DNA of 12,400 nt from UBA3871 sp002392265 (GTDB lineage: Bacteria > Bacillota > Clostridia > Peptostreptococcales > Anaerovoracaceae): the NCBI GenBank assembly GCA_946614255.1, contig CAMOGS010000080.1:1-12400 (forward strand), written 5' to 3'. Both the position numbers and the translations under genes were made by a program. A model generated the notes under the pieces. That model saw only the letters and a program-made list of their open reading frames with translations, was not told where the DNA came from and ran no database searches. Shown piece by piece: positions 1 to 6,798 of this stretch (positions are counted from its first letter, which is position 1; each line of letters opens with the position of its first letter).

Positions 1-376
<376 letters not shown>

Positions 377-614
377 ATGGTATCTTAACCTCCGGCAAGC
401 CGGAAGATAAAATCGAGCTAATCTAACTCATCACGAACGCATCTGCGTTCAAAATTATTTGTGTTAAAGAAATTGTACGTAAATCCGTTTACACAGATCT
501 TACCAATCATGATTGATTGTGTGTGTACATAGTCTTTTCTTAGACTAAATTTCTACACTATGAAGTTGTCAATGTTCATGAGCCTTTCGGCTCTGTCCGC
601 TTACTGCGAACATT
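377..614 (-). other. rRNA operon leader with hairpins
   Basis: This is non-coding sequence between the rRNA promoters and the 16S start. Short perfect inverted repeats are visible: 580-593 (GAGCC arms, GAAA loop in the RNA), 530-547 (TAGTCT arms), 435-450 (7-bp GAACGCA arms) and 391-404 (TCCGGC arms) about 15 bases before the 16S start. Structured leaders are usual upstream of 16S and take part in processing and antitermination. I could not recognise a clear boxA, and the 3' partner of a processing stem lies outside the window. No open reading frame here looks real. Confidence 0.6.
544..572 (-). promoter_or_regulatory. possible rRNA promoter P3
   Basis: A third TTGACA (567-572) is followed after 17 bp by TTTAGT (544-549), which matches the -10 consensus at four of six positions but lacks the important second-position A. 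It is a weaker candidate than P1 or P2, and transcription from it would leave a leader of about 160 bases. Confidence 0.35.
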
Positions 615-617
615 CTC

Positions 618-646
618 ATATTACTCTTTTCGGAGCAATATGTCAA
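618..646 (-). promoter_or_regulatory. rRNA promoter P2
   Basis: A perfect TTGACA (641-646), a 17-bp spacer and TAATAT (618-623, four of six consensus bases) face the 16S gene. It lies 97 bp downstream of P1. Tandem promoters are common for rRNA operons. Both -35 boxes share the context TGTTGACA. Confidence 0.65.
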
Positions 647-692
647 CACTTTTTTTAATCTTTTTTGAAAGATTTTTTGAAGCGTTGCGTCC

Positions 693-708
693 GCTGTCGT
701 GCGACAGC
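693..708. repeat. Palindrome at the P1 start site
   Basis: Arms GCTGTCG (693-699) and CGACAGC (702-708) are perfect complements around a 2-base centre. The predicted P1 transcript begins in this palindrome. It could be a 5' hairpin or an operator; nothing in the sequence decides between them. A second inverted repeat of AATCTTT/AAAGATT lies at 657-674, between P1 and P2. Confidence 0.5.
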
Positions 709-714
709 TTTTAC

Positions 715-743
715 ATAATATCAAAAGGCTGTGCCCTTGTCAA
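715..743 (-). promoter_or_regulatory. rRNA promoter P1 (upstream)
   Basis: On the minus strand a perfect TTGACA (738-743) is followed by a 17-bp spacer and TATTAT (715-720). The sequence upstream (744-775) is A/T rich, as in UP elements of rRNA promoters. Transcription would start near 708, inside a palindrome with 7-bp arms (693-708). It is oriented towards the 16S gene. Confidence 0.8.
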
Positions 744-807
744 CACCTTTTTAGCATTTAATATTCTGACTATTCAAGGCATCTTTGACATTTTCAATTT
801 CAGTAGC

Positions 808-918
808 TTAGAGTCCGCACGGTAGACCGCCACGCGCTAAAGCGCTGCGCTCCTCAAGTGGGACCTACCGCTGTTCTGTCTGCGCTAACGCTTGCCAATC
901 ACAGGGTTAGAGTCCGCA
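808..918. repeat. Compound palindrome bracketed by a 12-bp direct repeat
   Basis: The 12-mer TTAGAGTCCGCA occurs exactly at 808-819 and 907-918. The right copy contains the stop codon of the SLH gene. Between them are nested complementary segments: CGGTAG (820-825) with CTACCG (865-870), CCAC (830-833) with GTGG (858-861), and a hairpin GCGC-TAAA-GCGC (834-845). The sequence is G+C rich compared with the flanking rRNA leader, and no T-run follows on either side, so it is not a standard terminator. It may be a REP-like or other small repeated element; copies elsewhere in the genome cannot be seen here. Confidence 0.6.
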
Positions 919-3900
919 GTACCTCTGCATGATAGCTGCCACCTGGGCACGCGTTGCAAGTCCTTTTGGTTCGATTTTTCCGCCGTTTCCGAAGATGAGG
1001 CCCTCAGCAGTTGCCCATGCGAGCGCTTCCTTTGCGAATTCTGAAATGCTTGCAGCATCGGAGAACGTAGAAAGCTTGCCGTCGCCAAAGCCTGCCTTAA
1101 CCTTGCCCTGCAGTATTGCGAGGCGGTAGAAGGTGGTTGCGAGCTGTTCACGGCTTACATACGCTTCGCCTGCAAAGCTGTTTCCGCCAACGCCTGCCAT
1201 GATGCCGTTTTCGAGCACCCATGAAGCTGCGCTGTCGTACCACTTGCCCTCAGCATCGGTAAATGCGCCGCCTTTGCCCGTGCCGTCCGCGAAGTTGCAG
1301 ATGACCTGTGCCACCATTCCGCGCGACATATTTGCATTCGGTCCAAATGTGCTTGCGCTTGTTCCTTTGAATATTTCGCGCGAAACAACGAACTGAATCG
1401 GGTCGGCAGCCCAGTTTCCGGCCTTTACATCCGTAAATTCCTTGCTGTTTTCTACTATCTTTATAGTAGCATCGCCTGTGAGCTCTACCGCGATACCGCC
1501 CTCGAGAGCTTCGCATGTCTTGATTATCTGCTCGTTACCGTCCGCATCAACAAGTACAGCGACAGTTCCCGCGGTCATGTTCTCTACAGGGATTTCGACC
1601 TTCGCCGGAGCTTCTTTTGTTACGCTTGACGGGAGCTTTATTTCCACCTTTGCGGCGGCCCCTCTTTCCGCTGCAGCCTTAACCTCTATAGGAAGTGTTA
1701 CAGCCTCGCCGCTCTTTGCAGCCTCGCTTGCAGCTTTTTCACTGATTTCGGCAGTTGCAGCAGTGATGTTGCCATTGTTATCTTTAGCAACAGTTCCCGT
1801 GCTTCCGTCAGCTGCTACGGTTGTGGTAGTAGTGCTGCCGTCGGCATTTGTCGTTACATCTGTTGTGGTCGCACCGGCCACAGTGTTTTCGGAGCGGCTG
1901 CCGCCGGATCTTCCGGAAGCCGGCCAATTCTTTAACTCAGTCGGATATTCGCTCGGCTGAAGCAGGAACATCTGTCCTCTTGGGATATTGCCCATCTGGG
2001 ATGCCAAATCCGGGAAAACATCTACTATATCAACAATTCTCGTACCTGTTGAAATATAATTTCTGATTTTTCCTACGGTTTCCGAATGCATCGTATGTGT
2101 ATAATTTAGACTTCCCATGCTTTCGGCTATTGTATATCCAATATCTGACATATACAGCTTTACAACTGATGTTCCGTCGATTATCAGGTTTCCCGGTACA
2201 TAAAGCTCATATCCCAGATTCTTTACCTCCCAAACACTGCCGTTCTTTAATTCTATATCTCCGGCAATCGCACAGTTCTCATCATCAAAGGCATCCTCAT
2301 ATTGCGTTACCGCATTGTCGAGAGTTATGCTGCCTGCAGTTATGTCAAATGCATTGAATTTACCGTTTTTTACCGTAAGGTTACCTGCTATATCGAGTCT
2401 GTCGGCATAAAGCTCGTGGCCGTCAAGGTCGATTATGAGATCTCCCGCTATGCTTGTCGGTGTCCCATTTTGTCTCGCATTTAAAAGATATGCTGTATCT
2501 TCTGCGAGAGTGAGAGTTTGGATTCCTGCCCCCGAAGAGGTAAGATCGCTTACAATGTCTTTATATTGCGGTGTTACGGCTGCTGTATATCTCGTGCTGC
2601 CTGCCGCATCCGTATATGTCGAATTGCACTCCGGGCAGTACCAGAGAGGGCTTGCGCCATCCTGCATCTTTACTTTTAAAAGATTGCAATCCGTGACCGT
2701 GATTGGGCAAAGGTACATGCCATTCACCGGAGTAAGCTCCCTGCCACCGTATTTAACTCTAAATCCCGTTGCAAGCTCGTATCCCGGCATAGCATTTACG
2801 CTGAAAAGCGCGAAGTATACATTGCCTGCTCCTGTAAAAGCGTCGCTTCTTGTTGTACTACTGTAGCTTACGGGTCTCAGAGTTGATGCGTCATAGCTTG
2901 CTGCAGTTCCGCTTGCTACTGCATACATACGGGATTGCGGCATTGCAAATACATTTCTTGCGCTATTAAATGCAAAATAATCCGAACCGGAAAGCTCTCC
3001 TTTCAAATCGTCAAAATCGGAACCGCTGCAAATTGTAACAGGCTCGATATTAACCTCACCGCTTACGGGAACGCTCGGTATTGAGCCGTAAATCGCCGTA
3101 TCGGTTGTAATTGGCGTTGCTGTGTCAAAAGGAACCGTACATGCCGCGTCCAAATACCAATTCATATTTCGACTCACACCCATGAGTTCATAGAACTCTA
3201 TTTGCTTTACCCTTTCCCCTCTGTGAAGAACCTCATAATCGGCTCTCCCTCCAAGCATGCTTTGCTGCGGAAAATGGTATTCCACCTTTACCAGGTCGCT
3301 TGTGGCAGTACTCAGGCTGAAGTTATAACCCGACGATGACAGAAGCGTTCTGAAGTCGCCCGGGTCTACGAGGAGATCAAATTCAATCACCCCTGATTCT
3401 TCGTCGTAGTCATATTGTTCAGCGATAATCTCCGCATTATATCCATCCTCTTCTCCGATACGAGCGCCTCCGATCATATATCCGTCAGCAAGCTCTCCTG
3501 AAACACATATAGGGTTGTACTGTCCCACAAAGGTCGTACGTGTGCCGTTTTCGTTTCTGCCTAAATTGGTAAGCTTGTTTTTGAAACCGCTTATCGTCGT
3601 AATCTGCGCAGCGTTAGGTGCTGAAAGCGTAATTTCCCTGCCCGGTTCAAACCAAAGAGGCCCCTGAGTCTTTACCCTCGTTGTTTCATCCATGCCACCG
3701 ATTCCCGCATAGGAAGCCACTACATTCACGCCTGTACCTGCATTGCCCCCTACGCTACTAAGTCGGCCATTTATAATTACTGCATCATAAACACTTGTCG
3801 CATTTGAATGAACGGTCGGAACGCTTGCAGCATTAGGCGGCAGTCCTGCATCAACGAAATAAACGTTTTTGATGCCTGCAAGGCTTCCACCTACATAGGC

Positions 3901-4806
3901 GCTGCCGTTTTTTATAAGCAGCCTGTCTGTTTTAAGCTCCTCATTGATATATACATTGCCACCGAATAATTCAAAAGTGTCTTTGTAGTCAGAGCCGGGT
4001 GTTGACAGATTGTTTGTCGAAAGAACTTTACGCGCAGAAAAATTGCAAGGCTCAACACTAATAAACTTTCCGAAAGTTACCTCGCCAAAGGAAAACTCTC
4101 CTATGGCGGTGTACGCATTGGTTCCATGTGCGGCAAAGGTCGTCTCTGCATTTCCTAAATCTAACTTGTCTGAGCAAAGATTTGCGTAGGAAAGCGAAAT
4201 CTTAGCTGTCGGAGTTTGCCCTGCTACATCCATCGTCACTTCGCTTAGGAAAACGCGAAGGTACGAAGATTCGCTACCCTCTATCGCAATCGTCCTCGGA
4301 TTGAGTCCGTCCAGTGCGGGACCTCTGTCTGCAATTTTTGATGCTCGCAGTATGCATTGTTCATCGTTCCCCGCATTAGGAGCTCTTTCTATTTTAATCT
4401 GTCTAGGTCTTTCCACATCCTGCGATGTAATGATTTCGCCGATTTTGTTTTCACCCTTTACCTGAATTATGAGGTAATATGCGTCTGCACTGTCGTTACT
4501 GCTTGGTGCAGGAAGCGCATTTACAAGCTTTATCGAGGCATCGCTCACGCTGTCGAGCTTTAAGGTATATATGCCCCCTCCCCCGTTGCTGCCTAAGGAG
4601 CTGTACATCATTCGAGATCCCAGTCCCGCATTGGAAATTGCGGTATTAACCGCATCTACATCCGTACCGAGCGTTATAACTATCTCGCTTGGTGCGTCTG
4701 CATAAGCTTTATCTGCGATTCCGAGCATTGGCATATAAACACATACCAGCGCTGCAATCAGCAAAAAGCATACTGTCTTTTTAGTTTTCTGTAAAAAACT
4801 ATACAT
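907..4806 (-). CDS. Large secreted surface protein with three SLH domains
   Basis: A 1299-residue protein starting at an ATG with a good ribosome binding site (GGGAGG, 9 bases upstream). Residues 1-36 form a signal peptide: basic N-region (KTKK), hydrophobic core, AYA cleavage motif before D37. Residues 548-575 (WYLDAACT...PITTDTAIYG) resemble the end of a Listeria-Bacteroides/InlB-type B repeat. A single CPEC motif lies at 724-727. Residues 785-880 repeat short strands such as GDLIIDLDGHEL and GNLTVKNGKF, suggesting beta-helix-like structure. A Ser/Thr/Gly-rich stretch at 965-1005 and an Ala/Val-rich module at 1020-1120 lead into three SLH domains at about 1123-1173, 1181-1230 and 1248-1296. 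SLH domains bind pyruvylated secondary cell wall polymers, so it should sit on the cell surface. The large middle part (40-950) is not a family I recognise; an adhesin or S-layer role is inference. Confidence 0.85.
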   Translation of the reverse strand: MYSFLQKTKKTVCFLLIAALVCVYMPMLGIADKAYADAPSEIVITLGTDVDAVNTAISNAGLGSRMMYSSLGSNGGGGIYTLKLDSVSDASIKLVNALPAPSSNDSADAYYLIIQVKGENKIGEIITSQDVERPRQIKIERAPNAGNDEQCILRASKIADRGPALDGLNPRTIAIEGSESSYLRVFLSEVTMDVAGQTPTAKISLSYANLCSDKLDLGNAETTFAAHGTNAYTAIGEFSFGEVTFGKFISVEPCNFSARKVLSTNNLSTPGSDYKDTFELFGGNVYINEELKTDRLLIKNGSAYVGGSLAGIKNVYFVDAGLPPNAASVPTVHSNATSVYDAVIINGRLSSVGGNAGTGVNVVASYAGIGGMDETTRVKTQGPLWFEPGREITLSAPNAAQITTISGFKNKLTNLGRNENGTRTTFVGQYNPICVSGELADGYMIGGARIGEEDGYNAEIIAEQYDYDEESGVIEFDLLVDPGDFRTLLSSSGYNFSLSTATSDLVKVEYHFPQQSMLGGRADYEVLHRGERVKQIEFYELMGVSRNMNWYLDAACTVPFDTATPITTDTAIYGSIPSVPVSGEVNIEPVTICSGSDFDDLKGELSGSDYFAFNSARNVFAMPQSRMYAVASGTAASYDASTLRPVSYSSTTRSDAFTGAGNVYFALFSVNAMPGYELATGFRVKYGGRELTPVNGMYLCPITVTDCNLLKVKMQDGASPLWYCPECNSTYTDAAGSTRYTAAVTPQYKDIVSDLTSSGAGIQTLTLAEDTAYLLNARQNGTPTSIAGDLIIDLDGHELYADRLDIAGNLTVKNGKFNAFDITAGSITLDNAVTQYEDAFDDENCAIAGDIELKNGSVWEVKNLGYELYVPGNLIIDGTSVVKLYMSDIGYTIAESMGSLNYTHTMHSETVGKIRNYISTGTRIVDIVDVFPDLASQMGNIPRGQMFLLQPSEYPTELKNWPASGRSGGSRSENTVAGATTTDVTTNADGSTTTTTVAADGSTGTVAKDNNGNITAATAEISEKAASEAAKSGEAVTLPIEVKAAAERGAAAKVEIKLPSSVTKEAPAKVEIPVENMTAGTVAVLVDADGNEQIIKTCEALEGGIAVELTGDATIKIVENSKEFTDVKAGNWAADPIQFVVSREIFKGTSASTFGPNANMSRGMVAQVICNFADGTGKGGAFTDAEGKWYDSAASWVLENGIMAGVGGNSFAGEAYVSREQLATTFYRLAILQGKVKAGFGDGKLSTFSDAASISEFAKEALAWATAEGLIFGNGGKIEPKGLATRAQVAAIMQRYCGL

Positions 4807-4865
4807 CTTTATTTACCTCCCATTTGCATTTTTGACACCGGGCCGTCCGGACATCAACTGTTGAC

Positions 4866-4894
4866 ATTCTACTCGCGCCCAAAATAAAATGCAA
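4866..4894 (-). promoter_or_regulatory. Promoter of the SLH protein gene
   Basis: On the minus strand TTGCAT (4889-4894), a 17-bp spacer and TAGAAT (4866-4871, five of six) would start transcription near 4859, leaving a leader of about 50 bases. The start overlaps a small inverted repeat TCAAC-T-GTTGA (4854-4864), and the leader contains a G+C-rich imperfect hairpin at about 4834-4852. Confidence 0.55.
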
Positions 4895-4898
4895 GAAT

Positions 4899-4915
4899 AA
4901 TATTCGCGAAATATT
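4899..4915. promoter_or_regulatory. Near-palindrome beside the SLH promoter, possible operator
   Basis: AATATTCGCGAAATATT is a palindrome centred on CGCG, broken by one extra base. It lies 4 bp upstream of the -35 box of the SLH gene, a typical place for a regulator site. No regulator gene is present in the window, so the role is inference. Confidence 0.4.
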
Positions 4916-4980
4916 CATTTTGCACTAATTTTATACAATAAAAAGGAATGTTTTACCTTATATGTTAACTTTCATTCATT

Positions 4981-5043
4981 ATGCATACATTCTGTATGCA
5001 TCCTGTCTGCATGCAAGGTTCATCCGCAGCCATTCATCGGATG
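4981..5043. repeat. Two inverted repeats in the divergent intergenic region
   Basis: ATGCATAC (4981-4988) and GTATGCAT (4994-5001) are perfect 8-bp arms around 5 bases. CATCCG (5021-5026) and CGGATG (5038-5043) are 6-bp arms around 11 bases. They lie between the two divergent promoters, about 50-110 bp upstream of the antiporter gene's -35 box. They may be operators; no coding sequence is visible in 4807-5197. Confidence 0.4.
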
Positions 5044-5093
5044 TACAATTTTGCTTTTATTTGGTATTAAGCCGTTAAACCGCACCGTTTCAA

Positions 5094-5122
5094 TTGACAA
5101 ACGAGAACGAGTCATATAAAAT
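5094..5122 (+). promoter_or_regulatory. Promoter of the NhaC-family gene
   Basis: A perfect TTGACA (5094-5099) is followed after 17 bp by TAAAAT (5117-5122, five of six). Transcription would start near 5129, giving an untranslated leader of about 68 bases that begins with a small stem TAGTG/CACTA (5130-5134 with 5147-5151). Confidence 0.7.
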
Positions 5123-5197
5123 TAATATATAGTGTTTTGCTCAGAGCACTATGGAATTATTCTTATTTACTTATTTTATTATAAGGAGGAAATTAAC

Positions 5198-6703
5198 ATG
5201 GGTAAAAAAATTCCTATGTGGCAGTGCATTCTGGTACTGCTTTGCATGATCGTATTCCTCATGTGGGGAATCCTCAAAGATGCAGGTGGTGAAGCTCACA
5301 TCGCTCTCATCCTTGCAGCTTGCGTAGGTGCAATCGTTGCTTGCGCAAATGGTTGGAAATGGGCATACCTCGAAAAGGGTATCCTTGCAAACATCAATAG
5401 AGCTATGCAGGCTTGCCTGATTCTGGCAGTTGTAGGTGCTATGATTGCTTCTTGGATGGCAGCAGGTACTATCCCTTCAATGATGTACTATGGTATCCTC
5501 ATCATCAGCCCTAAAATCTTCCTGTTCACAGCTTGTCTCCTGTGCTCCATCGTATCCCTGGCAACAGGTTCATCATGGTCCACAGCAGGTTCAATGGGTG
5601 TAGCTCTGATCGGTGTTGGTACCGCTCTCGGCTTCTCCCCTGCTATGACTGCAGGTGCTGTAGTATCCGGCGCTTACTTCGGCGACAAGATGTCCCCAAT
5701 GTCAGATACAACTAACCTGGCTCCGGCTATCGCAGGAACTAACCTCTTCACACACATCAAGCACATGGTTTACACTACAGGCGTAGCATGCCTCATCGCA
5801 TGGGTTGCTTTCCTCGTAATGGGCTTCACTGCTTCAAACGGTGCAGCTGCTGACATGGAAACAATCAATGAAATCCTGGCATTCATTCAGGGTTCATCAA
5901 AGATCAGCGTTCTCACTCTGATCCCTCCTGTATTCGTAATCGTTGCTGTAGCTATGAAGCTGCCTGCACTGCCTACACTTGTTGGTGGTGTACTTCTCGG
6001 CGTTCCGTTCTTCTTCTGGAACAGTGCAGCTGTTGGCGAAGCTCTTGGTGGCGAAGAAGTTAAGTACAATGTATTCAACATCCTCAACAACGGTATCTCC
6101 ATGGGTAATGTACCTGATGACGCTTCCGATGTTATCATCGAGCTCGCAGGCCTTCTCGAAGGCGACGGTATGCAGGGAATGTTCTGGACAATCTCCCTCA
6201 TCCTCTGCGCTATGTGCTTCGGCGGCGTTGTAGATGTATCCGGTATCATGGGCGCTGTTGCAGAAGCACTCCTCAAGATCGCAAAGGGCACAGGCGGACT
6301 CGTACTCGCTACAGAGCTCTGCTGCCTGATCGTAAATGCTATCTGCTGCGACCAGTACCTCGCAATCATTCTCCCTGGCAGAATGTTCAAGGAAGCTTTC
6401 GAAGACAGAAAGCTCGCTCCTCAGAACCTCTCAAGATGCCTCGAAGACTGCGGTACAATCACATCCAACTTCTTCCCTTGGAACACTTGCGGTGCTACAA
6501 TGCATGCATTCCTCGGCGTTCCTCAGTGGGGTGCAGGTGGATATGGTCCATTCGCAATCCTCAACTACTGCAACCCTATCGTTTCCATCGTTTATGGCTT
6601 CACAGGCATCACTATGAAGAAGATGACAGACGAAGAATATGCAGCTATTATGGAACAGAGAGAAAAGGACAAGGAAGAAGCTCTCAAGGCTATGGAAGCT
6701 TAA
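5198..6703 (+). CDS. nhaC: NhaC-family Na+/H+ antiporter-like transporter
   Basis: A 501-residue membrane protein with about a dozen hydrophobic segments. The ATG at 5198 is chosen because AAGGAGG (5183-5189) lies at ideal distance; an upstream in-frame ATG at 5132 lies at the promoter's start site and lacks a ribosome binding site. Family marks are GSSWSTAGSMG (124-134) and GAYFGDKMSPMSDTTNLA (158-175), typical of NhaC proteins. The C-terminus is a charged cytoplasmic tail (EEYAAIMEQREKDKEEA). NhaC proteins exchange Na+ for H+, but relatives such as Bacillus MleN exchange organic acids, so the substrate is open. The arginine deiminase operon lies 2.8 kb away on the other strand, and no ArcD is visible; a role in arginine/ornithine exchange is possible but unproven. 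Codon use is strongly biased (mostly AAC, ATC, CTC and GCT/GCA), suggesting high expression. Confidence 0.87.
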   Translation: MGKKIPMWQCILVLLCMIVFLMWGILKDAGGEAHIALILAACVGAIVACANGWKWAYLEKGILANINRAMQACLILAVVGAMIASWMAAGTIPSMMYYGILIISPKIFLFTACLLCSIVSLATGSSWSTAGSMGVALIGVGTALGFSPAMTAGAVVSGAYFGDKMSPMSDTTNLAPAIAGTNLFTHIKHMVYTTGVACLIAWVAFLVMGFTASNGAAADMETINEILAFIQGSSKISVLTLIPPVFVIVAVAMKLPALPTLVGGVLLGVPFFFWNSAAVGEALGGEEVKYNVFNILNNGISMGNVPDDASDVIIELAGLLEGDGMQGMFWTISLILCAMCFGGVVDVSGIMGAVAEALLKIAKGTGGLVLATELCCLIVNAICCDQYLAIILPGRMFKEAFEDRKLAPQNLSRCLEDCGTITSNFFPWNTCGATMHAFLGVPQWGAGGYGPFAILNYCNPIVSIVYGFTGITMKKMTDEEYAAIMEQREKDKEEALKAMEA

Positions 6704-6756
6704 TCTTTATCCCATCATTAGTTAAAACAACTAACGAATTATTTGAGCACAAAATT

Positions 6757-6794
6757 ACCGCATACCCTGTCGGGTATGCGGTGTTTTGATTTTT
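6757..6794 (+). terminator. Rho-independent terminator of the antiporter gene
   Basis: A perfect 11-bp stem (ACCGCATACCC, 6757-6767, with GGGTATGCGGT, 6772-6782) with a 4-base loop is followed by GTTTTGATTTTT. It lies 53 bases after the antiporter stop and just past the stop of the convergent U32 gene. On the other strand the stem is followed by AATTTTG, so it may also serve the U32 gene. Confidence 0.88.
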
Positions 6795-6798
6795 GTTA

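Noticed and set aside
377..906. Search for tRNA genes near the rRNA operon
   Set aside because: I found no cloverleaf or T-loop consensus; the hairpins present are too short and unconnected.
1442..1960. 172-codon plus-strand frame
   Set aside because: It is antisense to the Ala/Thr/Val-rich linker of the SLH protein, whose low-complexity codons leave the opposite strand open; no ribosome binding site and no recognisable product.
5132..5197. Upstream ATG extending the antiporter by 22 residues
   Set aside because: It sits at the predicted transcription start without a ribosome binding site, while the ATG at 5198 has a strong one and gives the usual family N-terminus.
5887..6390. 167-codon minus-strand frame
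   Set aside because: A shadow of the antiporter gene created by its biased codons; no start signals.
6214..6789. 191-codon plus-strand frame, Arg-rich
   Set aside because: An out-of-frame overlap of the antiporter gene that runs through its terminator; the composition is typical of a shadow frame.
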